In this document: positions 45,172 to 57,489 of the stretch, one piece after another
How positions within the stretch are numbered: the first letter of the stretch is position 1
Layout: every line of letters begins with the position of its first letter
The notes under the pieces: model-generated
Databases searched by the model: none
Seen by the model: the letters and a program-made list of their open reading frames with translations, nothing else
Told to the model about the DNA's origin: nothing
Assembly (NCBI GenBank): GCA_002633005.1
Contig: NMRA01000194.1
Coordinates: 541,326 to 605,325, forward strand
Source of the DNA: Phoronis australis
Lineage: Eukaryota; Phoronida; Phoronidae
Direction of reading: 5' to 3'
DNA: 64,000 nucleotides
Position numbers and translations under genes: made by a program

Positions 45172-45246
45172 GTACGTATTTATGAGAGAGCATTGGACGA
45201 ACAGGATGTCGGATGGTTGTTGAGTCAGGGAGAAAACAGAATCTGA
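45172..45246 (+). CDS. Second copy of terminal exon 6
   Basis: The acceptor (caccttcag), length and stop are the same as in 41116-41190, and 23 of 24 encoded residues are identical (VRIYERAL here, VRINERAL there). It sits in a segment (45051-45725) that repeats 40995-41652 with a few per cent difference. No other LamG exons lie between the two copies. It begins just after a single N at 45050, so it is more likely the other haplotype of the same exon than a real alternative last exon. It does carry the consensus Tyr. Confidence 0.6.
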   Translation, partial: VRIYERALDEQDVGWLLSQGENRI

Positions 45247-45514
45247 TAACTACACGCGAAATTTTGCTTGAACAGCGAAACAATTTGGTGCAATTCGCAA
45301 TTCACTGGGTAGCGCTTCTGAAGCACAGTCAATGCATTCTGGAAGTCCTAATCTCACGAACCGTGCTACTGGCAAACAATTCGTATTTTCAATCTGGATA
45401 CTAAAGCCAGAACGCTATGATCATCATTAACGCTACCTAGTGATCATCGCCTCTCTCTTATTATGTATTTGTAAGCCAGCTTGATTTCAAAATCGGCGAA
45501 AATTGGCAATGTGC

Positions 45515-45520
45515 AATAAA
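45515..45520 (+). promoter_or_regulatory. Polyadenylation signal, second copy
   Basis: AATAAA matching the signal at 41463 within the duplicated 3' segment, 269 nt after the copied stop codon. Confidence 0.4.
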
Positions 45521-45724
45521 ATCACAAAAAAAACAAAGTATATTGTTTTCGAATGTGTTCTTCACCTGTACATCGACACAAAGACTTTTGGGAATGCTTG
45601 AATATGAAAGAGTACATAATTTCAAAAACAAGAAATGACTGTCAAGAGATACTGTTGTCAGGACTGGCTTCTGTAAACGCAAAAACACACACGAGATATT
45701 GCCAAGCATTACAAACACGGGAGG

Positions 45725-46337
45725 CCTGTATCAGGCATGATGTACTCAATGCACCCAAGAAAAATATTGCGGTATGAGATAATCCAAGCCATTAGTTAAA
45801 AACTACGGACTGTACATCACCACAAAGAATATAAAACCGCTTCCTGCTCAATATGATTCAGGGTTGGCCAATGTAACACTATGCCAAAGTTCACCGCAGA
45901 ATGCGTTTAGTTTTTGTCAAATTTGTTTTTGAAACATCAAACGAATAAATGCATTCCATTAGCAATAATATTTATGTGAAATTCGTTATTAAAGCTAAGC
46001 TAAACACTTCCTTAAAAACAAATCAACTGGAAAATATAATTATCTAACTTGGGTATAAAATCCGTAACTAGTTTCAAAGCAAACTGCACCGAGAAGTTAT
46101 CCCAATCGCTTTGGTTACGGAATGCAAATTTTTTCTTGCACATAAACTAAATTTGTTCTAAGTGAATTGACGGGCATTTTGTCACCTATATTGGCCAGTT
46201 GCAACCTCCAGATGTTTTCAAGTCCGTCAGGTGTCACCTCTGTGAGCGCTTTTGCTTGTTGCTTGGTGAAATCAAATTTCTCAAAGTATCTTGCCTGCCC
46301 ACCGAGTTCATTTCTCCAAGTATGTTCCTTTGACGTC
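45725..46337 (+). repeat. Segment A'
   Basis: It matches 44439-45049 almost base for base and then continues into unique sequence (ACGTCATTTTTTAC). Confidence 0.9.
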
Positions 46338-48229
46338 ATTTTTTACTAGGTGAAAGGAAATTTCTCCAATTCTTTTGTTCGTTTGTTTGCATGCTTCACA
46401 TATTTTTTCCACAAAACGTTTATCGAACCCTAGTCAAAGATTGCCCTAGTGTCTTTGGTTGAAAGTAGACACAACGGTAGGATTTTAAGAAAAGTCTGTA
46501 GATAGACCATTTCAAGTGCTACATAAAATATGCAATTTGTTTTTCTCTAGGACTATGTCTTTGCGTTACAATCACGGCTAATTAATTGCATTTTCGATTC
46601 TTTTTATTTAGTCAATAGTTCGAAGACTCTGAATTGCGGGCGAAATTGAACACAAGATGGCGCTGTGACGAACAATTTTGAATAATATTTTTGGAGCTCT
46701 AGCTCAATTTTTTTGTAAATGGATCTCCCCAAGGGTCATCTGCAACGTCTTATTGGTTTCTTACTGCGGCATACCGTTCACGAGATATTCGAGTTTTTTT
46801 ACTGTCTTTTTGACTAATTGTCAATGCAGTTATAATTTACTTTGCGTAATATGCGTCGATTTCATAGTTGTTGATGTTCTTGGTTTTGTCGTCGCCGTCA
46901 CCTTTAAATTTGCGTTCCATTTTGGCAATTGTCGCTCCTCAGAATTCTTTCATGTTTTGTTTGTTCAAACGCCACAGGCACTGTTCTTATTCGATGAACA
47001 GGGAATTTTGTTCATGACTGGAAGTATATTGTTTTTCATTGAAAGCGAATTTAAAATGGCGTTGCGGCAATCATTTGTCGATTTTTTTGGTTTGCTGAGC
47101 TATAGCTCTACTGGCCCTGAAGAATTGTTCTGAAATAGTTTTGTGGCTAGATCTGTTGTAGAGCTATCGGGAATGTGCCAACTGGTTTTTCTCTACGGCT
47201 AACCGTTCTCGCATTATTTGAGACTTTCTGGTGTCTGCTCGTTGACTGATTGAGTATTTTGAAGGATCTTTCTGAAATTCTGCCAATGAATAGTTCTCGA
47301 CCAGCGCTATTCGCCTTCTGCCACCCATTTTTCTCTCCGACTTACCGTTTTCGATCGAGTTATTCGAAGTTTATTGGCCAGGTTTTTTATTGATCAATTC
47401 CTCGTTGCACTACAGTTGGTTTTATCACCCGTGCTGCAAATCGATATTGATCTTCTTGGTGTTTCGTACCTTTCAAAGTCGACAATTAAGGGATTTTGTC
47501 TAGTGTTGTGCAGTGTGAGTTAACGGATTTCAAAACTAATCAACTATCAAATTTCAGACTACTTCCCACAAGCGTCCTCCCTTGAGAAGAGGTCCCACCT
47601 ATTATCCACCACGGGGGGTAACCCCGAAGGATACCGCAAACACCTGCGATTTTATGAAATCGATATCTTATGTTTTTACGGTGAAAATTGCCCCAACATT
47701 TGTGGGCAGGTAATTGATTCGAGGGTGTTGAATGAAAATAATGAGTGGTAAAAAACAGCCACCATTAGAATGATTGAACTAATTAACTATTCTGCCTTTT
47801 CTTGGAACTGAAATTGAACGTAATTCGTTGAAACTAACATGATATCAACTTTAATTTAGTGTCCAGTGTTAATTAATTAGTTATTCTGTATATATACATA
47901 AACACACATTCACACACAGACACACAGANTAAAATGATTATTTTGTTTCTAATGTTAAGTTACAATACTTGACGTAAATCAAGATACACGGATGATTTAG
48001 TTCGTTAGAACGTGAGCGCACTGGAGTAATTCTAACCAAAACTCATGGCATTTTCCTTTTTTGTGAGAATGTAAGAGTTTGCTTTTTCGTTGCAGTTGTA
48101 CAGTGCAGCCCCCTGTTGGTATCTAGAAGAAATACATGTACATGTTACTGGCTGCACTTGATTCACGCCTACGCTTACAATCAAATCAAAAAATGTCGTA
48201 GCCTGTCCACCTGGCTGAGCCGGCTACAA
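46338..48229. other. Non-coding stretch
   Basis: The 151-codon frame at 46678-47133 is hydrophobic and phenylalanine-rich but shows no motif. ACCGTTC.CG....ATTCGAG-like strings recur at 46785, 47210 and 47346, hinting at old repeats. A CA-rich microsatellite lies at 47900-47930. Confidence 0.4.
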
Positions 48230-48350
48230 ATAATTACTTTACGCCTTTAAAAGTTAATTTGTGCCCTTAAAAGTTACTTTAAGCCACAGATAATTACTTT
48301 ACGTCGCAAATAATTACTTTACGCCTCTAAATTATAATTTATTTACGCCT
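48230..48350. repeat. AATTACTTTACGCC tandem motif
   Basis: AATAATTACTTTACG(C/T)C and related strings occur about five times in 120 bp at 25-30-bp spacing. Confidence 0.65.
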
Positions 48351-48439
48351 CTAACAAGAATTAACTTTGACGCGTAATTTACGTGCGTAACGTTTACCCA
48401 GTTGACCAAGGCTAAACCGGCGGCGTGAATGAAGTGTAG

Positions 48440-48690
48440 CGTTTTTAAAGGAGAATGCCACCCGATTTAATTAGTCTTTTTTGCCGTCTTAATCGGTCTA
48501 CATCCACATCGCCTCGCATACGGTCGACCTTACCTTGCCAAGAAGTGTCGCGTTAACCTGTGAGGAAGGTGAGAAACGACGCTAGCGACGTCAGTGGTTC
48601 ATATGCAGAGTGAATGCCGCTATGTTGCGGTGCATCGTTCCTGCTTGTCCGAATTAAGCAGCTGCGAGGAAAGCGGGTATATCGTTTTTT
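48440..48690 (-). repeat. Dispersed repeat R1, copy 2 (inverted)
   Basis: The complement of this region aligns with 4850-5065 over about 200 bp, including the GTCGACC core and flanking GTTAACGCGAC. A third, more diverged trace may lie at 49990-50135 (GTCAGGTAACGCAAC and GGTGGCATGCCCCTTTAAA). Confidence 0.7.
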
Positions 48691-51548
48691 TTTTTACTTC
48701 CTCGAGAGTCCGAAATGCTTAGGAAGTGGCTCATGGTAGTGAAAAATGAAGTGCACGCTGTAAATAGCAAGTATGAGGCCGTGAAACACCTCCGTGTCTG
48801 TGGCCTGCAGACATAGACAGTGCCTTCATGACGAATGCCGGTTTACCAAATAACTCCATACGTTCCGTTGTCTGAGCTTGTTCACGGCGCCCCTCCAGTA
48901 TTTCTCCATCACTGTATTCTTGTTCGGATTGATAGCCTGTAAAACTTAACGATCCACCTGCGAAGTCGGGACTGATGAGCTCTAGCTCGTCCTAAGTCGG
49001 GATTGCGAGTTGCCATGTTGGCGTTCTTACTGCGCGTTCTGTTTCAAAATGAATTATTCTCACTCTAACCAATACTTATATAAAACTGAAACAACGTCTG
49101 TCTCATTAGATGCAATTTGTTATGCCTTTGGAGTGTTCGTGAGTGCAAATGATTTGAGAAGCCAGTAATGAATAAATCACTGCGTTACCGGCTTTAGGTG
49201 CAATAAAACTAATTGATGGGACACCTAGGCCGTGTGAGCTCATGCTAATTTAGTGTTAGCTGGCAGAAACTGTTGTGAAACAACTCGATTTCCATCCCTC
49301 GGCCAGGTGTTAGGGGAATCTTTATTCACATTTAAATTACTCAAATAATGATTGTCAATGTACAACTTCTGCCCTGACCTTCGGTGCTGTGGCCAAAGCG
49401 GAACCTGAATTCGCGGCCCCCGACGAGTAAGTAGATTTGCAGTTTCGTGGCTAATTCACCAACATAATCAGGTGCACATTACTTTGGCTCACTAGTATAG
49501 TATTTTCTTGACTGGAAGTTTAGTTTCCACTGAACTTTGGTTGGTTTATGTTCGTGATGTCTGATCAGTTTCCGAGCCACTGGCGGGGATAACGAGTCAA
49601 TCCGGCCTGACGGCCGCGACGGGCCTGATCGGGCTCCGAGCCACTGGCCAGGCTAACAAGCGTTTTGTGTTTAGAACTCACAAGTCTAAACAACACAGAT
49701 CTAGGTTCTCCTGTCTGTATCTCAGGGAAAATACTTCGAAATTATCTCCGAACAGACCCCAAACTCCATTCAGTGGCCTGCCGAACTTTGTAAGGCTACG
49801 GTGTATCCATATACCAATAAATCCGTAGGAGCGAAATAAAACAACACGTTTTTATCAGAAGTCGGTGTATTTTTATGGGTTTTACATCGATGTTTGATGA
49901 TTTATTGGTGTTAAACGATGACTTCAAGCGATAAGCTGACACCAGTAACCCGTGTTGTGAACTGCTGAACAGCTACACTGCGTGTGAAACCGATATCGTC
50001 ATTGGATAATTTCAACACCTCCGTCTGCCGTCAGGTGTCAGGTAACGCAACCGAACGTGTCGTTATGGAGTAGAATTACTCGATCTAAATTGATACAAAT
50101 TAGGTTGTTTTTTTGGGTGGCATGCCCCTTTAAAGGCTTCATCGTCAAATGACAAATCGCAGTCGTCGGACATTGGCGCTTTGTAAAATTATTTTGAAAA
50201 TGATAATATTAAAACTAATTAAATTTACGAAGAAAGCTAATTCAAGAAAGCACAGTTGTTTTACCCCTTCCGTTGCATGCAAACTTGTTGTTAATTGCCC
50301 TGTTAATCAGTGCATCAGCGTGGCGATTTCATGACATTTTGAACACGCAGAAGGGACAAATTTCTGTCAAATCGAACTTAGACGCGATACTTCGGTGAAA
50401 CGGGTGTTTCATTTGCAGTTTCATCAACGGATCAAATGTACATGTTCATTTTTTATTTCTTTTTGTACATAATTAGCATATATTCTACATATGAACGTGA
50501 AAGAAACGTGTCTGAAGCCGCTATAAACCATAGTCTGGTATCAAAACAACATTCTTCACCGCCGCGTTTACTCTCCCAAATCAACGCTAATGTGCTGCTG
50601 TCCTAGGCCTGTGACGGCCGTACTGCGTCGGCGGCTGAAACTAACTGGCCGTGATAAACAACCTCAGTTCTTCTCAAGTCTAGAAACGAATTTGAAAAGG
50701 GCGAGACTAATTTCATAAAGGCAAGCGGCCTGAATCAAAAGCTATTTCTGACAGAAGGTGCGAGTTTATTGCATATTTCGATTCAAGCTCATTCTTGCTC
50801 GTCAACATTTGCACTTCCAACTGAGCGTCGAACAAATCGTGTAAAACTGTTGAGTTCTGCATCAGCAATATTCTAGACTGTGAGTGTCAGGAGTACAGAT
50901 GGTTAGCAGTAGATTAAGTGCCTACGCGAAAATGGGGGAATTCTAAACCTTTGCAGTTGCAGCTAATAATTAAATTAAACCCACTCGTTCGGCATGTAAT
51001 AAACGTCAAATGAAATTAAGTAAATTTTGCAAATTGTTGGCGTGCAAAAATAAAAATTCCAATTTCTCAACTTGGCGGTAGTAGTACCGGGATCCCATTG
51101 TCAAATGTAGAGATTAATGCTTGGTTGTATGAAACAGTCGTAAATACGGACACGGCTATGTTCCTTAAAATTTGACTGCCCTTTCTTATGTTGTTTTATT
51201 TTCGTCAATGGGTCAATTGTTTGCTTTAATACAAACAAAGATTGAACTCTGTGTTGAACTTTCAGTAGTATTGAAAATGAATAGGGATCTTTTCAAGCAA
51301 GCCCCTCCCCTAATTTAAGGACTAAGTCCCTATTTATTTTCATTGAAATTGGGGTTCAGTTTTTAGAGATATTATAATTAAAATGTCGTTAGTCAAAAAG
51401 GAGCTCATAATCAAGATAAAATTATCAAAAACATAAAATTTGTGAGTAAAGAACGATGCATTTTTGCAGAAGATAAGGGAACTTATAGTTGAGTCTCTAT
51501 TTGGGACTGTTTCGTGCAACCAGGCATAGGAATACTAAAAACATTACG

Positions 51549-51905
51549 TCAACAGAGGTTCAAGGGTGAAAAATAACTCTTAACACAGTCACGCACATTA
51601 CAACACACAGCAAGATCTCTTAACACGCATAAAAGGCCCTTACCACGGAACTTGAACTCGAAGCACACTCGGCAGTTCTTGCCACGAACAAGTTCGATTG
51701 CAAGTGATCGAAGCCCGCGACCCACTTCTATGTATCGTTTTTCGGTTGTTTCCTGTAGATATTTGTCAGTGGTAAAAGTACCGGAGTGTGGTTGAATTTC
51801 AGTGTCCGTGTTAAGGTTTTTTTGTATGTGGTAATAGATTTTGTGATGTGCGGTAAGGTCGGGAGACCTTGATAGCGGTTGGTTACCACAGTGGTAACAT
51901 CGCAT
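51549..51905 (-). CDS. Unrecognised open frame, 118 codons
   Basis: It begins MRCYHCGNQPLSRS and has an even, protein-like composition with paired cysteines (CYHC, NCRVC, AVCC). No family is recognised and splice context is unclear, so it may be a chance ORF. Confidence 0.2.
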   Translation of the reverse strand: MRCYHCGNQPLSRSPDLTAHHKIYYHIQKNLNTDTEIQPHSGTFTTDKYLQETTEKRYIEVGRGLRSLAIELVRGKNCRVCFEFKFRGKGLLCVLRDLAVCCNVRDCVKSYFSPLNLC

Positions 51906-54024
51906 CAGCTGTGATTTTGAACGTACACTCGTTCGATTTTATTGTATTGCATTTCAAATGTTACTGCTATATTTTGGGCCGGTAACACATGTCAAAAATT
52001 GTCGCTGTTGGCACACTCTCCTGGATAACTGTTCACAAAATTGTCGAAATTCTAACAGTTTAGGTTTAACTGTGCCTTATCTTTGAGTATACAGTTCTTC
52101 TATCGGGAACAAAATATGCTCGCTGAGTCGATTGTAGAAGATGATAACGCGGTGTCGTAATCTTTGCACGTTTTTTCTGTTTCATTTTATAATTGCTCGC
52201 AAAATGTGCTTGCATGCAAAATTAACAAAATTAAAGTTCAGAAACCCGAGGCTTAGCAATGAGTACCAAATCGAAGTGTTTGTCATTTTCTTGCACCAGA
52301 CAAGGAGGTTGTCCGTTCCACTATTGCAGACGATTTTCTGCCACAGGTTCCCGCCTTCCCGAGAACAGATTTGCCTTCCCGAATCGAAAGCCCACAGATG
52401 CATGGCGACATCTTTCGAAGACTTTTGTGATCTTAATTTCGTTTTCACGAATTTCTTGCGTCTACAGAACGCAACCCGGATCACACATAGGTGCCATGGA
52501 GAGACAGTACACGCAGGCATCTGATGATCCACAACGCAAGGGCAAAGTGTAAACCGATAACTGATCGACCGCATTTTATTTGCTTGACAGACACTTCGAA
52601 TAGTGATTACCATGACACGAATGATACAGTTTCTTTAGCTAACCTCCAAAACAAACTGTTATTTTGTCTAAACACCAGATAAATAAGACAAATCGATCAC
52701 ACTGTTTGCGAAGTGCCTCGCAAGCACTCGGATAAGCCGGTTATTTTTGGTGAAGGTTAACTGATGAAATGACCCATTTATGACGATACGTCAAGTCATG
52801 CAGCATTACAAAGTTTTAAGTGCTGTAACCTTAAGAGCGAAATTATGATAGACTAGAATTTCATAAACGCAACGACATCCATGCGTCTCGATCGCATATC
52901 CCAAACCGAAATCAAGAAGAGATGGTCTTATGTCCGGTGTTTTTATCCGTGGGCAGGGTTGATGGATTTTACTTGCTGATATCCTGACGTGAGACGATTC
53001 TGATAAGGTTTTGGTGTAGGTGATGCCAGTTCACGAACAATAAAAGTTGGATTCCGCACGTAAATTCTTTTTTGGTCAAAATCTAACTTCATGTTTGTTA
53101 TTTATTTCCCCAGGTTTGGGCTCAGAGGAACGAAATTGGTGCTTTTAATCTGTGGTAGTGGAAGAACAAATTTATTCTACAAACGTTCTTTATCATTTTC
53201 CTGATGATATTCATCTCACATTGAGTAACAAGACATTTGCGTCGTCTCCGCCTTTCGTCCGCCTACCACTTTTGTAGGGCGAACCCCATCGATTTCCGTA
53301 AGGATCAGTCACATGTCTGGCGTGCCAATTTGCCCTCAAAATCGACAATTTGACCAACTAAATCGACAATTATTCCCGGAATTGTCGCAAAGAGCAACCT
53401 TCCGAACGTAGGCCCGTGAGGTGATATTCAGAAAAGAATCCGAACGTGGATTCATAAAGAGTTCCTCAAAATGAATAGTATGTGAGACTGTAAAAAAAAG
53501 AAAACCAATGCTTTATACACGTTTTACTGTCAACCATCTGGGTCCTGTTTAATAGATTGTATACCAGTTCAGGACTGATCTTGAATGCCGATGTTGCCCG
53601 GAATGATGATGTCCTTGAAAACCTATCGATAACACTTAAGGTAACCGTGAACCTCAAAACAAAAAATACGAAAAATTGTTTTTGACAAATGCCTAGTTCT
53701 TTATTATCTTGATTTAGCCTTTTATAGCAATCGAAATGCTTTCAAAGACATTCTATTTAGAGGTTTTTCACCAACTTTCCTCCGTCGCATCTCTTCTATT
53801 TCTGTCAATGATTTAGCTCTGCCCAATGACCCAATTACACGATCGACAATTTTCGTGATCGGCCGAGCACTACCGAGCATTTTAAGGTTACCGTCATTTT
53901 TGTAATAGTTGACGTTCATTCATAGGACTTGTAAATCGTATCTGAAATATACAAAAATGTAAGCAATGGCGTAATCCGACGAGAGTTTATATTTGCAAGC
54001 ATAATAGCCAGTAACTGCGATTTA

Positions 54025-54071
54025 TATCATTCAGCAAGTTCACTGATGATCAGTGAATTTGCTGAATGATA
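54025..54071. repeat. Near-perfect 22-bp hairpin
   Basis: TATCATTCAGCAAGTTCACT-GA (54025-54046) pairs with 54050-54071 at 21 of 22 positions around a 3-nt loop. Confidence 0.85.
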
Positions 54072-54275
54072 CATGCATTCGGCTTTGCAGTGTATTTCAC
54101 ACCTCCAAAATGCCGGACTTTGGGATCCAAGTCAACTGCACGCCAAATACGGATTTTTGTCTACCGCCAAGCATTAGTTATGGAAACCAGAAACAACACG
54201 ATACTCGGTTAGTAAACTGATACTTCGGTTTCCCGACTGGGAACGCCGGCCCAGTGAATTGCGATTATATAAAAT

Positions 54276-54778
54276 CTCGCTGGTTCCCTGCTTGTCCGCT
54301 AGGGGGTGGAGGACACGCAGGTATCCATTCAGTAACACGCGCTTTATCACTGGTTGATGTGACCTCGGCAGTCATTGGTTAGCTCTACAACAAAGAAAAA
54401 ACGGCGGACTGTGAACGATTCTTAGCCTTCTCATGCAAGTGGCGTGACAGCAAATTTTGGTGTTTCTGCAGTAAAGCTTAAAAGCCGCGTGCTTGAAGCA
54501 CATAAGTACAATGCACACACATCTGACCGATTAAACCAGTGTGTTATTCATGCCGTGTGAATACAGGACAGCAACGTAAGCAAAAATCAGCGACAATGGA
54601 AAAATGTACACCGAAAAGACACAGCCACAACATTTTTTGAACATATCCCAATATAAGTACCGATTTGTCTGTACAACAAACTACAAACTATATCCACATT
54701 TACGCTCCCTCCATATCAGTCATGCCAATTTGTTTACGTGTCCTCTACCCCCTAGCGGACACGCAGGGAATCAGCGAG
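54276..54778. mobile_element. MITE, Mutator-like, with 9-bp target duplication
   Basis: It is flanked by identical ATATAAAAT at 54267-54275 and 54779-54787. The TIRs are about 42 bp: left CTCGCTGGTTCCCTGC and on to GAGGACACG; the right is its complement with three mismatches. The core contains CCGCTAGGGGGT. Long TIRs with a 9-bp duplication suit Mutator-like elements. There is no transposase inside its 503 bp, so it is non-autonomous. Confidence 0.8.
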
Positions 54779-54787
54779 ATATAAAAT

Positions 54788-57480
54788 CAGACCCTCGATT
54801 ATCTCCGATAAAATGAACGAAAGCTCACAGTTTTGGGAACTAAATTGACCTATCGCCGGGATTTTGACTGAAAACTTAACTGACCATTTAGAACGCAACA
54901 TTATGGACACACCTTCGTTTCCAAGCCGCCATTTTGCCGACAAACAACACGATGACGCGTAAAACTTATTGGTTGTTAGTCGACATTACGCAACGGGGCG
55001 GAGCTTGCGATAGGTCAATTTGTACAAGAAAGGAAACCAAGAAACCAAGAGACAGGGTTATAGTTCTTTTTCGTAATGGGAAAGTGGTTCTAAGTAGCAA
55101 CAGAAAATTATGGCTAAATCTTACCCCGGCTCAGTCATTTCTCGACCAATCTCGCAGCGCAATTCTCTCAGTATTTTTTTCTATGTTCTTCGAAAATTCT
55201 CCATAATTTCTGTTCTGTATTTCATTTACACTACGTCCACGTTGTACCAACCCTTCTGAATAAAGGCACGTTGACCTAGTTCGGCTAAATGACATACAAA
55301 CTCCGCCCACAGTTATCACGTGATTCTGAGCATTCGGGCAGACTCGATTAGGTCGCTAAAACTGAACGATTATTCCTAAATTTCTGCATTGCGCAATACC
55401 CAAATTAACCATACGTTGAAGTCATAAATGTCCTGCCGAGTAATTGTGAAAATTGCTAGTTACCACCATCAAGAAACTCCTGAAAAATCTGATATGATGT
55501 CGAATGTGCACTTCTCGATCACCGCCGTTTGTTATTGCCGATTTCTCGCGTTGCGATTTTGTAATTTACTTCAATTTTTGAACGTGAATCTCGATTTAGG
55601 TCCTAGTTTCTCGGAACGAAGCCTTCAAAAATTAAGAATACGGACGTTTTTACTCAAAATGCCCTAAAAATGGATAATTAATTAAAAAGCTGAGACCTAT
55701 TTCAAAAACCTGAGACATGGTTCCTTCGAAAATACCGTTAGGAACATGTTGACAAAAGACCAAAATGATTGGAGGAACAATATTTTTAAAATCTGTGTTC
55801 AAAGTCAAAAACAATTTTTTACTGAAAACGTATATGGATTTTGTTAGGATATTTATTCACCTTTCAGAAAAAATATAGAGTATAGGATATTTGCACATAA
55901 GTACAACCTGGTAAACAAGGTTCACACCGTAAAATCATGGTTAACTTATTGTTATTTTAGATTCCCATTTTGTTCTTATACAAATTTGATTGCCTATTGG
56001 TCACATGTTTGCTATTTTTGTGCATAAGAACGATTAGCACTTAACAGGATTGTAAGTGGAAATCACCTGTAAATACTTTCCACTTCTTGCAACCGACAAT
56101 AAGTGTCTTGAATGATCGCGAAAGTGCGCCACATTTCAGCTATTGGACCACTCTGTTCTTAAATTAGAGGAAAAGCGTTCTATATAAGCAAGTGTCCTTT
56201 CATCAACGCCCAACACGTATTTTGAAACTGGGATCCAAAAGCAGAAGCAACCGTGCCTGAGACACGCCGCCGCTACCGACAGCGTAATTAGTAAGTTCGC
56301 TTTACAGCACACGCCGGTCTTATTTGGGCGTTAACAATGTAAGGTGGTAGAAAAAACGGAAATTTCCGAAAATGGACATATGAGCTGATATTCGGAAAAC
56401 GATTTTTCAAAAACGTCAAATGAAACCGAATAGGCCTCCGGGCGTATTATCGAAAAGGGGGTGGGTCAGTTTTGTCTACAAAGGTTAATTGTGAAATTTT
56501 ATTTCAAATAAACACGTCCTTTTTATTGTACGCAGTTGTATCTCAGTAACTTGTAAGAACTTTATTAGCCCATCTTATTTCGAATTCAGCAACGACAGTG
56601 CGTTAAAACGGTCCTTTACATTGTGTTAATACAGCTTGTTACCAGCAAAGTCACCCGATATATCCCTAAATGACAGTCATTTGAGAGAAATTGCGATCCC
56701 GTACTTTTGGAAATTTTCCGAACATACGCCCATGGGTGTACTTTTGGGTGAGCCTTGATTTTCTACAATAAATGAAATTTTCGATCTCAAAATAGTGCCC
56801 TCCTCATCTGAATTACAATAACGCGCACAGGTGCTTGGTTTTTGCTGCCCGACCAATACAGCGACGTTTCCCATGACAGGCCACGTATCTTTGCCGCGAA
56901 AAAAAAATCCTGACTTCACTGCTAAATAGACTTTAAATTCCAATTATTTAACAAAACATATAAACTTGAGAAAAGTTTACTACAAATATTTGCCGTTGTC
57001 TAAGATTTTGTTTGAAAAAAGCTCCGAGATCGAAAACCCCAACTGTCGCTGATGGAGGAGTGTAGTGAGCAGCAGTTCATTAGATCAATGTCGGTAATGA
57101 GAAACTATTCTAGTGGCAGGAGTATGACGCAATATTTCTTTTAATTCATGATCTTACGAATTTCAAGTATTCAAATCCCACGTGCAGTCAAGCGTTCGTC
57201 CCGCGCGGTCGGAGCCGAATTTTCCGCCGGGGTTCAGGAAATACAGCCGATATGAACGCATCTGGCTTAATAAAAGGTCTTCCTCATTACTAATTCAACT
57301 ATGTATTCTAAGAACTATTCCTTCGCTCACTGTTCAGACTATATGTAAGTCGGCCTCCACCAGCATGAAATCGCCGGATACTCAGATGGAAAATTAGAAA
57401 TCTGTTAACTTTTCCAACTTACGGATTTCGTTAGAATTAACTTTCTGTAAAACATGTTTTAACCCCTTAATAACACAAAT
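54788..57480. other. Non-coding stretch
   Basis: AT-rich with scattered short frames and no recognised motif, repeat or RNA gene. Confidence 0.4.
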
Positions 57481-57489
57481 TTGAAGACG

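Larger units (their letters stand above)
45051..45725 (+). repeat. Segment B' (second copy of exon 6 region)
   Basis: It matches 40995-41652 and then runs directly into A' (45725-46337), skipping the equivalent of 41653-44438. Confidence 0.85.
48691..54266. other. Mostly non-coding stretch
   Basis: Apart from the R1 trace, a CCGAGCCACTGGC direct repeat (49575 and 49637), the weak ORF at 51549-51905 and a hairpin at 54025-54071, nothing is supported. Overlapping frames on both strands at 52141-52613 coincide with an R2-like repeat and are not called. Confidence 0.4.

Noticed and set aside
44832-46339. Repeated 73-74-codon frame on the minus strand (44832-45053 and 46115-46339)
   Set aside because: It appears twice only because segments A and A' are copies; with no motif it is not independent evidence for a gene.
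46678-47133. 151-codon hydrophobic frame, possible membrane protein
   Set aside because: It is Phe/Val-rich because of T-rich DNA; there is no regular spacing of membrane helices, no splice support, and old repeats cross it.
52141-52613. Open frames of 127 and 143 codons on opposite strands
   Set aside because: They overlap each other and an R2-like repeat; neither shows a recognisable domain.
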